A stretch of DNA of 64,000 bases from Artemisia argyi (GCA_030686995.1 CM060706.1:141321505-141385504), one strand, 5' to 3'. Positions 1 through 11,378 are shown, counted from the stretch's first letter. The notes: generated by a model not told the origin, from the sequence alone. Numbers and translations are program-made.

Positions 1-662
1 ATAAAGAAAGAAGTGCACACGAGAAGGTTAAAAGAACATATTGTTTGGAGCAGAAGAAACCAATAATGGATTAAGTACCCTTTTTGAAACAGCTAAGTAG
101 AGAAGCCACATGACATGACACACGGCATTGAACCAATAGATCTAGTGAAGTGTAAAGGTTAGAACCAATAACAGGGACACGACAAGCATTGAACCTTGTT
201 GTATATGTTTTGAAAAGCATGTGTTGCAGCCTGTGAATTAAGTATTAAGAGCAAGTGTACTTTTAGTTGGATGGAAAGATGTAACGTTGATGAAGCAACA
301 TTTGACCGGGACAGTATGAAGTAGCTACAGAGAAAACAGGAGACTAAAACACTTTTGAGACATGAAAAGGGGACAGACAAAGAAGAAGAAATAAAGCATT
401 CCGTTGTTAAAATAATAACAGCTTAGCTATCATAACAGGATAACAAAAATCAAGAGAGTGAAATACACTAAATAACAAGCACCGCGGCACGCGAATAAGC
501 TAACTACTCAAAACAGTTATTCCAGCTTCGTCATGATTTCGGAAATAAGCTTAATAAACACATAACGAAAAAGCAATCATCATCATCGTGTAAAAGGAAC
601 TAGCAACAACAGCTACGCTGCTACGGTACTGGTCAGTATTATTACGGTGCTACTACTACTTG
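1..662. other. No gene recognised
   Basis: No convincing coding region is visible. A short minus-strand stretch at about 517-550 reads LISEIMTKLE followed by a stop. It could be the last exon of the response regulator at 1813-2235, but the middle exons are not visible, so this is only a possibility. Confidence 0.4.
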
Positions 663-852
663 TAGGGGTGGAAACGAGCCGAGCCGTTCGTGAAAAACTC
701 GGGATCGGATCGTCAAAAAGCTCGAACGAGCCGAGCCTAAACGAGCTCGAGCCCGAGCTCGAGCCTAAGTTTGGGCTCGTTTAATAACCGAGCTCGAGCC
801 CGAGCTCTATACGAAAAGCTCGTTTAGGCTCGCGAGCCTAAACGAGCCCTAG
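663..852. repeat. GAGCTCGAGCC-rich dispersed repeat, copy 1
   Basis: The sequence is dense in self-complementary words built from GAGCTCGAGCC and CTCGTTTAGGCTCG. Its left edge, TAGGGGTGGAAACGAGCCGA, matches in inverted form the right edge of a second copy at 19434-19699. That suggests a terminal-inverted-repeat DNA element. I did not find a target duplication, so the superfamily is left open. Confidence 0.55.
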
Positions 853-1105
853 AAATATGTACGTATATATATTTTCTATACGTATAACCGTGTAGCTCGT
901 GCTAGTGACTAAAATGAAGAGACATAGTAACAACAACAACACAAAACAATGACTAAATAACAAATTAGACCGAAGCAAACAAACTTGATAATGACAATCG
1001 GCTCGGCGTACTACAGTAGTATTTTATATTAACAATAATAATGAGAGATACGGACAAACAAAACTAAACAACACATATATGTCATAATAATAATCAGCAT
1101 AGTTT

Positions 1106-1791
1106 CAGGGGTGGAGCTATGCGCTGGCCACCTGTGGCACATGCCACACATGGATCGGCCATGTGAAAACTTGATGAAGAAGACCAAGTTTGTCAAGTGA
1201 AAATTAATTCCGGCGAAAGTCACCGGACTTGTGAAGAAAGTTTTGTCAAGAAAATGGTATGATTATGATATGCATTTAACGATGAAAGAGAATGATAGCA
1301 ATAAGTATGTTGGGGGCCACAGAGTATAGAAAGTTAAAAACTTCATGGTTTTGAAAAACTCCTTTATATTTGTGTGTATTTTATCTTTATTATAACAATT
1401 CTCCCTTTCAATAACTTAGATAAATTCAGTTTATGCATTTTCCAATTATATTTTTTGAAATTGTTTTTTCTCTCTTATTTTGTAAAAAAGTTAATAATTA
1501 TGAAAATGTAGTAGATGTCAAGTTTTCAAAAGATTTGTTTTACCATGTTTATGTAGTAGATACTAAGTTCTCAAAAGATTCGTTTACTATATTTAGATAA
1601 CCCGGGTCCAAAAAACTAAAATAGACACACACACACACACACAAAAAAAAAAACCAAAAAAAAAAAAAAACAAACAAAAAAAACAATCGGTATACACCAA
1701 TTAATGGGCAACTATAATTAAGAACTACAGGCGAAAAGAAATGTGCGAAAAATCATGCCACACACGGATTAAAAACTTGGATCCGCCACTG
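1106..1791. mobile_element. Non-autonomous hAT element, 686 bp
   Basis: The ends are CAGGGGTGGAGC and, read inward from the right, CAGTGGCGGATC, matching at 9 of 12 positions. They are flanked by a perfect 8-bp duplication CATAGTTT at 1098-1105 and 1792-1799 (9 bp if the preceding G is counted). CAGTGGCGGA ends with 8-bp duplications are typical of plant hAT elements. The interior has no transposase and includes an (AC)n/A-rich tract. It lies in the third intron of the response-regulator gene, 21 bp from the splice donor. Confidence 0.85.
1624..1684. repeat. (AC)n plus A-rich simple repeat
   Basis: An AC dinucleotide run passes into an A-rich tract inside the hAT element. It is likely to be length-variable between individuals. 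Confidence 0.9.
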
Positions 1792-1812
1792 CATAGTTTA
1801 CAATGAACATAC

Positions 1813-2235
1813 CTTAACTTTCACGAGCAGCTCAAGTCCAGTCATAAATGGCGGCATGTTGAAGTCGCTGACGATGAGATCTGGCTTCACGTCCTAAATT
1901 AAAATCAGAAGATTCAAAACTTAATTTAATTAATTTTGACTTCAATTCGATCAAACTATATTTTTCCCGCCAAATTTTGAGATCTTACCTCAGGCACGGC
2001 GGACTTCTGTTCATCGAGACCTAAAGCTGTTGCGGCTTCGTCGCTGTTTTTGTAACTAGTAACTACAACAACAACAACATTCATTCAATCATATTTAAAA
2101 ATATCGAAACCCTAACAAAAACTGAAAATCGATAACGTTACCTGCGAAGCCATGTTTCTGGAAGAGCAATGTGACGAGGATACGGACCAAAGTCGTGTCT
2201 TCCACGATCATTACGTTCAGAGCAGGATTCGACAT
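1813..2235 (-). CDS. Two-component response regulator, receiver domain (5' exons only)
   Basis: Three exons are clear: 2235-2142, 2062-1989 and 1893-1813. All junctions are GT/AG and they give 83 codons. The product starts MSNPALNVMIVEDTT. It carries the acidic pair Glu12-Asp13 and the phospho-acceptor Asp66 in LIVSDFNMP, the hallmarks of a CheY-like receiver that takes phosphate from a histidine phosphotransfer protein. Exon 3 ends in LELLVKVK at a phase-0 GTATGT donor. The part with the conserved Thr/Ser and Lys is not visible down to base 1, so the gene either continues outside the window or is broken. Type-A and type-C regulators have this size and receiver-only layout; I cannot choose between them. 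A hAT insertion enlarges intron 3. The 5' UTR and TATA box fit a start at 2235. Confidence 0.85.
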
Positions 2236-2307
2236 TTCGTGTGTGAGTGTGTGTATTTTTTGAATTTGAATGAAAGTTGAAATTTGTTTTTGTTTGTTCC
2301 TAAGCTA

Positions 2308-2315
2308 TATTTATA
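2308..2315 (-). promoter_or_regulatory. TATA box of the response-regulator gene
   Basis: TATAAATA on the minus strand lies 73 bp upstream of the ATG at 2235. This leaves room for a 5' UTR of about 40-50 bases. Confidence 0.6.
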
Positions 2316-3089
2316 CTCCGTTCCCTTTCTCACCTTTAATAATGGCTCGTGATATCTACACATATATATTTACTTCATACACATAAAATATAGTGGGAGG
2401 AGTGTGGGACCATTAATAACTTAAATTAATTATTGTCCTTTAGAAAACCACCCTCATTGGATAAACCAAACTTTAGAAGTACATCAGCACGAAATTAATA
2501 ATCACTAAACTGCAATCATCTGCCTAACCGATAACCAGATATCAAATAACATGGCAAACCACAACCTAACTCACCCATATCCTCAACTATTTAACTCTAA
2601 TAACCAAACAATACCATCATTCCATGTGCTACACACCTCAACCAATCAACATCTACCACAAATAAAGGACATTATTTTTTGAAAATACCGATGAATCTAC
2701 CTCGTTAAATTATAAATTAATGTAACTCCACTTGAGGCGTTGTTTCAACGTATAGATAGTAAGATACCAAGTACCAAAAGAAGAAAAAAATAAATAAATA
2801 GAATGTACATTTTCCTCTTGGTTTGTAATCGATGACCATCTATAACGTTATGTTAGTTGATTTTATATACTTGTTAAAGTTCACAATAAAAACTAGGTGT
2901 TAGCCAATCAATTTCAAGGCTAAAAATTAGTTATCTCCTAAACAACTAGTCACATTTTTCTTAGTTTTCCTTAAACTAGCTAAATTCCTGCTAACATGTA
3001 AAAATTCGTTCATTTGCAGATATACAATATTTAAGGTGACTTTATTCCTACTGTGTTATTCCATTACCAAAATATTTTAGTTTCACTGA

Positions 3090-3090
<1 letters not shown>
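2316..3090. other. Intergenic, nothing recognised
   Basis: AT-rich upstream sequence of the response regulator. I see no ORF, repeat structure or RNA gene. Cis elements may be present but cannot be assigned by eye. Confidence 0.5.

Positions 3091-3140
<50 letters not shown>
3091..3140. repeat. Poly(A) tract, about 50 bp
   Basis: An uninterrupted run of about 50 A. The exact length is likely uncertain in any assembly. It could be the tail of an old retroposon, but no body is recognisable upstream. Confidence 0.9.
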
Positions 3141-3142
<2 letters not shown>

Positions 3143-3190
3143 ACTAAAGAGGCAAACGGAGGTTAAAGGGGCAAGGACTCAAACATTCAT

Positions 3191-3393
3191 GGGTGTTTTA
3201 ATTTGGGGTTTTTGGTTAAGCTTGCGTATTCTCAAAAAGGACACAATTCGATTAGCTTATTTTCCCAAAAAAGAACCCAGAAATCGTTCAAAACAAGCTT
3301 ATTCAAACACCTTAAGGTGCTTAATATTGCTTTTTCTAGATAGAATAAGCTATCATATATGCACTTAAAATAAGCTTGTACTCAAACACCCCC
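3191..3393. mobile_element. MITE-like sequence with GGGTGTTT ends
   Basis: It starts GGGTGTTTTAATTTGGGG and ends, read inward, GGGGGTGTTTGAGTACAAGC. Both flanks lead into AAGCTT-containing stretches. GGGTGTTTG-type ends are common on plant MITEs. No clear target duplication was found, so the call is tentative. Confidence 0.4.
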
Positions 3394-3805
3394 ATTAAAT
3401 AGAACTCAATTCGAGCACCATTCATCTACAGGTAAGGTGTAATTCTAAAAGTTGGTTAACCTGCTATCTTGGTTTAGGATCATAAAAACACCAAGCCATA
3501 AAGATAGATGACTATGAAGTGGTATGATTACTGGTCAAATGATATGAGTTGGATGGTTAGAGCCGTTAGTGCGCGTGAGGTGCACGTGTGGAGTTTTTAT
3601 ACTCTGCATGTGAGGTACACGTGAACTCTCACAACAGCCTCATCCTCCACTCCTTACTTTAAATACCGCTTCAGTCCATTCATTCAGTCAGTTTTGTTAT
3701 TCTTTCCTCTCAATTTTAATCCTCTCTGTAAATGAATCATAGCCTTTTTAAGCTTGATCAATCATAAATGGAGTAATAAGGTTCAATTCATATTCTAGCC
3801 ATTGT

Positions 3806-5846
3806 TGAGTAAGGGTTTTTAGGGTTTTGTACTTCATTAATTCCATAACCTGCTGTCGTTGTTCATAATGGAAGTCGGTTAGACATTGATTGGTGCTTAA
3901 ACTCATGCCTTAATTCTTTAAGGTGATCGATTTGAAGGTTAATGTTGACCTTCTTGTTACTGTGCTACTGCGACTTTTTTTTTTATTTGTTTAGGTTATG
4001 GAATCTGATAATAACGGGGCTGCTATTGATGCAAACGCATCTGGTTTTGAAGAATTTGGATCTGAGACGAATTACAATGATGTGGAAGAGGCTGCGTGGT
4101 TTACCTATGGCTGAAGATAACAATGCTTATGTTGATTTATCAAAGGTGACTATGAGGAAACATAAGAAGTCTCGACCTAAGGATGTTACAGGTGTGGCGA
4201 CACAGCCTATAGCTGATAATTCTTATGATACATCTCCTCATTTTCAGGTTGATTCTATCAAAAGCAAACATGATTTCATTAAAGTGGTGTTTGGCGTCTC
4301 GCTGAAATCAACCTTGGATATTGATTTATTCCTTAAGGAGCTTGAAGCTAGTAAATATCCAATATGGTTTAATTTGGATAGTGATACTTGTTCAAAGGTG
4401 CATGAAGCTATGAGTGGTTTGCTTGAGGTTTGTGAGATGAATACTAATGCAACAAATTCTAATTCTGATGAGAGTATCAAAGATACAACACCCAATGTTG
4501 TAAATGTGGATGCGAATACAAAGGATAAATCTATTCCTAATTCTACTTTTCGTCCTTTGGTTGCTGATTCAGTTTGTGAAGGAGTTAACGTTTCTATTCC
4601 ATGTAGTGTGGTTGAAAAGGTTAGTGCACGTCTTGAACATACCCTATATGGCTACTTTTTTGGTAATAGAATGGCGTTTCCAGTGGTTGAGCACTATGTT
4701 AAAAATAATTGGGCTAAATATGGTTTGAAAAAGATTATGTTGAATGAAAAAGGCTTTTTCTTTTTTAAATTCGATACTCAGTCTAGTTTACAAGCAGTTT
4801 TGGAAGGTGGCCCTTGGATGATACGAAAATCGCCGATCATTCTTAAGAAATGGTCAATTGATACTAGGTTGTGTAAGGAAGAGCTGACTCGTATTCCAAT
4901 ATGGGTTAAATTACATGATGTACCTATTCAAGTGTTTGAAGAGGATGGTATTAGCTTAATTGCTTCATTTATTGGCAAGCCTATTATGCTTGATTCGTAT
5001 ACGAGCTCTATGTGTAAGGATTCTTGGGGTAGGAGTAGTTTTGCTCGATGCTTAATTGAGGTTAGTTCAGAGGCAGAACTCGTTGAGGTTGTTACTATTG
5101 GTGTGCCTTCTCTTATAGGGGATGATTTTACTAAAGATATTATTCGAGTTGAGTATGAATGGAAGCCTCCCAGGTGTACATTATGCAAGATTTTTGGCCA
5201 TATCCATGATAATTGCACTAATAAAGTGGTCAATCATCCTGTTGCTACTACTTCAAATGTTGCTAATCCTCATCCTGTGACTGCCAATGATGGTTTCCAA
5301 ATGGTGAGTCATAAGAAGAACAAAGCTAAAGCCCAGTCTGCTAAAGGTAGTCATTTTGCTAGTACTTCTGTCAAACAGAATTTAAGGTATGAGCCAAAGA
5401 AAACTACTAGTGAACCAAAGAAGGGAGCTGATACTCGGCTTAATGTGCATTCAACGTCGTCTAAGTTGAAGCCTACTGGCTCTACTTCTAAGGAAGGTAT
5501 TGTTACTATATCTAATTCTTATGCTGCATTGGTGAACGATGATGAAGAAGATGGAGAACATGTCACACATGCGAATGAAGATTTGGCTAATCCAAATACT
5601 GGTGGAAGTTCATCTTTTACGGTAGCTACTGGTTAGTTTGTTTGTGTTATTTCTTGAGTTGTAAGTGCTTATGGCATCTCATAAGCACTAGTTATTTTCA
5701 AGCTTCTTAGCTGTCTACCTTGTTATGTAAGCTTTATCGCCTATGTAACGGGCTGAGATATGGGATTTCACCCATATCCTTTGTACTTAAACGTTTTTGG
5801 TTTAATATATTTACCAGGGTGCAGGATTACTCCCCTTTACCCAAAA
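3806..5846 (+). mobile_element. LINE-like insert (ORF1 only) inside the 5' LTR
   Basis: It interrupts the LTR between ATTGT and ATCTTTTACTC, replacing about 6 bp of LTR relative to the 3' copy. It carries an ORF of LINE ORF1 type and then ends about 200 bp later. There is no endonuclease or reverse transcriptase ORF2. No poly(A) tail or clear target duplication is visible, so it is an internally deleted or rearranged LINE rather than a standard 5'-truncated copy. Confidence 0.65.
3998..5636 (+). pseudogene. DUF4283 / CCHC zinc-knuckle protein of LINE ORF1 type
   Basis: An open frame runs from ATG 4107 to 5636 (about 509 codons). Another ATG at 3998 opens an acidic N-terminus (MESDNNGAAIDAN) in a different frame that stops near 4110, so a one-base indel near 4085-4105 probably separates the true start from the body. 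The centre (about residues 170-370 of the body) has the DUF4283 pattern: Trp/Gly-rich, GGPWMIRKSP, then IPIWVKL and a segment with CTLCKIFGHIHDNC, a CCHC knuckle. The tail is Lys/Ser/Thr-rich. Such proteins are ORF1 of plant LINEs and bind RNA. The long uninterrupted frame contrasts with the decayed host element. Confidence 0.75.
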
Positions 5847-5904
5847 ATCTTTTACTCAAGTTCTTATACCATTTCTTAATTGAAATCTATAAGTTCATAT
5901 CAAT

Positions 5905-5918
5905 TGGTATAAAGAGCC
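5905..5918 (+). other. Primer binding site, tRNA-iMet-like
   Basis: TTGGTATAAAGAGCC follows the LTR end by two bases. It matches the initiator-Met primer site TGGTATCAGAGC with one substitution and one extra base. Confidence 0.75.
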
Positions 5919-6212
5919 TCTTTCTTGGCGAATTCCGTCATCTTTTCCGATCAATTTTCCGGTGAGTTGTTAATTTTCCGGTGGAGTTTGTTATTTTTCT
6001 GGCAAACTGTTTTTCTTTCATTTTTGGCAGTTAAAACGATTCAAATCTTCATTTTTCGTTGTTCTTGATTGTTCCAAAGCGTTAAACTGTTTAATTAAGT
6101 TTTCTTTGATTCTAATTGATCAAGAACTGTGTGTAGGTGAAGGTTGACTATTTGATTCAATTGGCTGCTTCTTGGAGCACTGATAAAGTGTCACAAGAAA
6201 CAGTTAGTTTAG

Positions 6213-7000
6213 ATGGTGACAACAAGAACTGCTACTTCTGGAAATAGCACCACAGAAATGGAGTCTGATCTAAGGGAATTGGTTATGAATTTGCAAGACA
6301 CAGTTAACCAATTGGCCCAAACTATTAAGACAATGTCAACCAATTTTTAAAATGTTAATGTCACTTAAGGGTATTTGACCACTGAAGTACAAAAGATAAG
6401 GAATGGTGAAGGTAGTAGTAGAGGAATGTACACAAGAATGACCAAATTAGAGTTTCCCAAGTTTTCAGGAGAAGATGTTAAAGGGTGGTTGTTCAGATGC
6501 CAACAGTTCTTTAAAGTGGATAATGTAGAAGATGAAGAAAAGGTGTGGCTTGTTTCAGTCCACTTATATGACAAGGCTTTGGCATGGCATAGGCAGTTTG
6601 TGAAAATTCATGGCGAAACAGTGATTTGGGAGTTTTATGAAGCAGAGATTTATAGGAGATTTGGAACTTGTTATGAAGATCCCATAGAAGAAATCAAGAA
6701 TTTGAAGCAGACTGGTACAATGCCTGAGTATCAACACATTTTTGAAACATTGCTGAGTAGAGTGGAGTTGAGTAAGCAGTATGCCATTAGTTTCTTCATT
6801 GCTGGATTACAACAAGAAATTAGGTTGGTGGTCAAGATGTTCAAACCAAAAAGTCTATATGATTCCTATCACCTAGCAAGAATGCAATAGGATGCAATGG
6901 CTGTCATCAACAAGAAGTATACTCCAATTTTACCCATTTCTAAACAACCTGTTGCCAATACTTATGCTAATAAAAATACCACTTATGGAACAAAACCATA
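6213..7000 (+). pseudogene. gag of the Ty3/Gypsy element
   Basis: The frame opened by ATG 6213 continues through 7000 but contains stops at 6348, 6366, 6888 and 6999. The part at 6375-6890 has the retrotransposon gag pattern: LEFPKFSGEDVKGWLFRCQQ, then a capsid-like helical stretch ending in the PEYQHIFETL region. Its role in an active element would be to form the virus-like particle. All stops share one frame, so the ancestral gag was a single ORF. Confidence 0.85.
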
Positions 7001-7007
7001 AACTCAT

Positions 7008-10000
7008 TTGGCCTTACCTGCAATACCATACAATAAGAGTCCTGCACCTGTAAATGCACAACCAAAAAGGCAGTTATCACAAAAGGTATACGAGGAAAAG
7101 AGGTATAAGAATTTATGCTTCTATTGTGATCAAAAGTACATACCAGGGCACAAGTATAGTGGTCAATTGTTTGCAATGAAGGTGTTAGCAGATGAAGAAG
7201 TTAGTGAAGAGTTAGAGGAAGAAACACCACAGTTAGAGGAAGAATTGGTGGATGAGCAGTTTGTGCACCCTCGTATCTCATTGAATGCCATAGCAGGGGT
7301 GAATACCTTTCAAACTATGAGAATTAAGGGTCATGTAGGAAAACAAGATGTTCATATCTTAGTAGATTCTGGGAGTACTCATAATTTTGTGGACATTCAA
7401 TATGCTAAGAAGTTGGGGTGTCCAATAAAAAGTATGTACCCTTTGCAAGGTGAAGTACCTGGTGGGAATCAAATGTTGACCACATCAGCTTGCAAGAATT
7501 TCACTTGGACCTTACAAGGACAAGAGTTTAAGAGTGATGTGATGTTGTTGAAGTTTGGAGGGTGTGATATGGTTCTAGGGGTGCAGTGGTTAACCACTTT
7601 GGGAGACATCAAGTGGAATTTTCATACATTGAGGATGGAATTTACTTTTAGAGGTAAAAAGATTTTTTTTAGAGGTACTAAACAAGCAAAACTGCAATGG
7701 ATGAATTTCAAAGAGTATGGGAAGGTTCTGAGTACTACTAAAGTGGCTTTGCAACAATGTCATTGTTAGTGTATCCTGCTACTTTAATGTCTGTTAATGT
7801 GGGAACTGAGAAGGGTGATCATACCAGTGAAGAGAAGCAGGCTTTGGCAGGTTTATTGGAAGAATTTCAAGATGTTTTTGCTATTCCAAACACTCTACCA
7901 CCTCATAGAACACATGACCACATAATTATATTGCAAAAAGGAGTACCACCAGTGAATATCAGACCTTACAAACACCCCCAACCCAAAAGGATGCCATTGA
8001 ATTGATGGTCAAGGAGCTGTTGGAGACTAGAGTGATCAGGCATAGTAACAGCCCCTTCTCATAATCCATTGTCATGGTGAAGAAAAAAGATGGGACTTGG
8101 AGACTGTGTATAGATTATAGGCAACTCAACAAGCACACTATCAAAGACAAATTCCTTATTCCTGTTATAGAAGAACTTATTGATGAATTAAATGGGGCCA
8201 AAGTCTTTAGTAAGTTGGATCTTAGGTCAGGGTATCACCTAATAAGAATGGCAGACGCAGATGTTCACAAAACAGCTTTCAGAACCTATGAAGGCCACTA
8301 TGAGTTCCTTGTTATGCCCTTTGGCTTTACCAATGCACCTTCTACTTTCCAATCCTTGATGAATTCAGTTTTCAAGGAGTTTCTAAGACATTTTGTGCTT
8401 GTATTTTTTGATGACATACTCATTTACAGTGATTCAATGGCTACTTATCTACAACATTTGGCTGCAGTATTGCAAGTAATGAGATTCAATGCTTTGTTTA
8501 CCAAGCAAAGTAAGTGTGTTTTTGCTGTGGACCAAGTAGAGTATTTAGGTCATATCATCTCTGCCAAAGGTGTAGCTACAGATCCCTAAAAATAGATGCC
8601 ATAAAGAACTGGCCAGTCCCAAAGAATGTCAAAGAGTTGAGAGGTTTTTTGGGGTTATCAGGGTATTATAGGTTTATCAAGAACTTTGCAACCATAAGTC
8701 AACCATTAACAAGCTTATTGAAGAAGAATGCTTTTGAATGGAGCAATGAGGTACAAATGGCTTTTGACAGACTTAAAGAAGTAATGACCCAAGCACTAGT
8801 TTTGGCCCTACTAGATATTGAAGCTGAGTTTGTTGTAGAGACTGATGCTTCAGGAGTGAGGTTAGGAGCAGTTTTGCAACAAGGAGGGCATCCTATAGCT
8901 TATCTTAGTAAAACCTTGGCACCTAAGCATCAATCCCTGTCCACTTATGAGAAAGAGTTTATGGCAATGGTGTTGGCATTGGACAAATGGAGAGGATATC
9001 TGCTTGATAGGCATTACAAGATAAAGACAAATCACTTTAGCTTGAAATACCTTTTGGACCAAAGACTCTCTACTCCCTTTCAAACAAAGTGGCTTCCAAA
9101 GTTACTAGGTTTTGATTATGAGATTGCTTATAAAAAGGGGTCTGATAATGCAGCAATAGATGCTCTTTCAAGATTGACTACTAGTGCAGAACTGAATTCC
9201 TTGCTATTATCTTCCATTGAAGCAGATTTGTTGGCCAAAATCAAGTCTAGTTGGGTAGCAGATGTGGATGCTCAGTTGCTGATTCAACAATTGGAAAACA
9301 AGTCTATGCCAAATACTACGTTAACTTGGGAAAATGGAGAGTTAGGAAAAAAAAAGGAAGTTAGTAGCGGGAAATGATGTTGCTTTGAGGACTCAGCTGG
9401 TTTCTGCTTTCCATAATGAGCCTGTAGGGGACATTCAGGAGTGCAAGTGAGCTTAAAGAAGTTTGGATCACTGTTCTATTGGAAGGGAATGTCCAAATCA
9501 GTCAAAAACTTTGTGAGAGAATGTGATATCTGCCAAAGGAATAAGCCCAATTTGGAAACATATCCAGGTCTGTTACAGCCGTTACCTGTTCCTAATCATG
9601 TGTGGAGAGATATCTCTATGGACTTTATAGATGGATTACCTAGTTCACAGGGTAAGACTGTCATAATGGTCATGGTGGATAGATTGAGTAAATATGCCCA
9701 TTTTGTGGCATTGTCTCATCTTTATACTACCAAACAAGTAGTTCAGGCCTTTTTGGATAACATATACAAGTTACATGGGCTTCCACAGACTATTGTTAGT
9801 GATAGGGTCAGAGTATTCATTAGTTTGTTTTGGAGAACTCTGTTCAGTCTATTAAAAACTGAATTGCATATGTCAACAGCTTATCATCCGTAATCTAATG
9901 GACAGACTGAAGTGGTAAACAGGTGCTTAGAGTATTACTTAAGGTGCATGACCAGAGAAAAACCAAGAGAATGGGTACAGTGGTTGTCACTTGTAGAATA

Positions 10001-10650
10001 CTGGTACAACACCAACTTTCACACCAGCATTAATACTACCCCATTTGAGATTGTCTATGGTCAGCCTCCTGCTTTTCATGTTCCTTATGTGGTGGGTACA
10101 AGTAATGTTGAGATGGTGGACAGGACATTGGCTGCAAGGGAAGAAGCTATTAATATACTTAAGTTCCATTTAAGGAGGTCACAAGACAGGATGAAAGCCA
10201 TTGCTAATGAGCATAGAACAGATAAGAGATATGAAGTGGGTGACCGGGTTTACCTAAAGTTGCAGCCTTACAGACAAACAATTGTTAGACAAGGAGTGTA
10301 TCATAAGTTGTCATCAAAGTTTATGGACCCTTTCAAGTGCTGGAGAAGATTGGAGAGTTTGCATACAAGTTACATTTGCCTAGTACAGCTAAAGTGCATC
10401 CTGTTTTTCATGTGTCTCAATTGAAAAAGTACATAACCAAAGAAGTCACTATGGGTTCTTTTCTTACTTGCAATGAAGATGGTTTAATTGCGGTTGAACC
10501 AATCAAGATATTGGATAGGAGACTGCAAAAGAGAGGAAATGCTACAACTGTTTAAGTTCTTGTGCACTGGGCCAATAGCAATGAAGATGATGCAACATGG
10601 GAGTGGATTGAAGATTTGTAGAGGAGATTCCCTCAATTCAAAGGTGATGC
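7008..10650 (+). pseudogene. pol of the Ty3/Gypsy element (PR-RT-RH-IN-chromodomain)
   Basis: The zinc knuckle at about 7110 has lost its last Cys (HKY). Protease has VDSGSTHNF near 7360. RT (8074-8589) keeps FFDDILIYS near 8405. RNase H follows at 8820-9180 (VETDASG). The integrase zinc region and core lie at 9441-10170 and the chromodomain-like tail at about 10550-10640 (VLVHWAN, then DATWEW). Breaks: a frameshift near 7757, a stop near 8004, a one-base deletion at about 8588, further breaks near 9375, a stop at about 9891 inside HP-SNGQTE, a frameshift near 10340 and a stop at about 10552. Order RT-RH-IN defines Ty3/Gypsy; the chromodomain suggests a chromovirus. Confidence 0.9.
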
Positions 10651-10683
10651 TTAAGGACAAGAATCTTTCTAAGTGGGATGGAT

Positions 10684-11016
10684 TGATATGAGTTGGATGG
10701 TTAGAGCCGTTAGTGCGCGTGAGGTGCACGTGTGGAGTTTTTATACTCTGCACGTGAGGTGCACGTGAACTCTCACAACAGCCTCATCATCCACTCCTTA
10801 GTTTAAATACCCGTTTTAGTCCATTCATTTAGTTAGTCAGTTTTGTTATTCTTTCCTCTCAATTGTAATCCTCTCTGTAAATGAATCATAGGCTTTTTAA
10901 GCTTGATCAATCATAAATGGAGTAATCAGGTTCAATTCATATTCTAGCCATTGTGAATTCATCTTTTACTCAAGTTCTTATACCATTTCTTAATTGAAAT
11001 CTATAAGTTCATATCA
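10684..11016 (+). repeat. 3' LTR of the Ty3/Gypsy element (333 bp)
   Basis: Begins TGATATGAGTTGG, ends AAGTTCATATCA and is followed by the TCAAA duplication. It serves as the reference that defines the insert in the 5' LTR. Confidence 0.93.
10727..10767 (+). promoter_or_regulatory. Cluster of three G-boxes in the LTR U3
   Basis: CACGTG occurs at 10727-10732, 10751-10756 and 10762-10767, about 35-75 bp upstream of TTTAAATA. CACGTG is the core bound by plant bZIP and bHLH factors. The 5' LTR keeps two of the three. Confidence 0.6.
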
Positions 11017-11021
11017 TCAAA

Positions 11022-11378
11022 CGTTATCATCCTTTGTTCACAAGGATGTTTCATGATGTATGCACAATACCCATACACAGTTACCTATTTAGCAAAGATA
11101 CAGGAAATTCAAAGTATTTTTCTCTAAAAAATGTCATTCATAGAAGCCATTTTTAACTTGTATATGTTGCGGCAAAGCTACGTGCACCTCCACTCGATAC
11201 CTGCAAGATTTTTTTTTTTAAGAAAGACGATACCTGCAAGATATATTCAAAGCTTGTTTAAGACGTTTGACAATACCACAAGATGTAGAGACCGAACATA
11301 TATATGATAAACTAAGAAAGCCAAAAACAAGCAGCAACTTTACTATCACAGCATCCTATGCAAAGTAATGGAAGTAAC
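11022..11378. other. Short spacer between two LTR elements
   Basis: About 360 bp of ordinary AT-rich DNA between the Ty3/Gypsy element and Athila-like element A. No gene or repeat structure is recognised. Confidence 0.5.

Larger units (their letters stand above)
3540..5902 (+). repeat. 5' LTR of the Ty3/Gypsy element, split by an insert
   Basis: Bases 3540-3805 and about 5847-5902 together match the intact 333-bp 3' LTR (10684-11016). The middle, about 3806-5846, is foreign. Two CACGTG words occur at 3583-3588 and 3618-3623 upstream of a TTTAAATA box. Confidence 0.9.
3540..11016 (+). mobile_element. Ty3/Gypsy LTR retrotransposon, complete but decayed
   Basis: Flanked by the 5-bp duplication TCAAA (3535-3539 and 11017-11021). 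LTRs begin TGATATGAG and end TTCATATCA, giving matched ends. A tRNA-iMet-like primer site follows the 5' LTR. The interior encodes, in order, gag, CX2C-type zinc knuckle, protease, reverse transcriptase, RNase H, integrase and a chromodomain-like tail, the Ty3/Gypsy order. The reading frame is broken by several stops and frameshifts, many looking like CAA/CAG to TAA/TAG changes as expected after cytosine methylation. A 2-kb LINE-like sequence sits within the 5' LTR. It cannot make its own proteins now. Confidence 0.93.

Noticed and set aside
517..550. LISEIMTKLE-stop as the last exon of the response regulator
   Set aside because: Only ten codons, the splice acceptor is weak and the intermediate exons are not visible. 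Kept only as a possibility.
3091..3140. The poly(A) tract as the tail of a retroposed gene
   Set aside because: No coding remnant or target duplication upstream.
8862..9083. Minus-strand ORF inside the Ty3/Gypsy RNase H region
   Set aside because: Antisense shadow of the pol frame.
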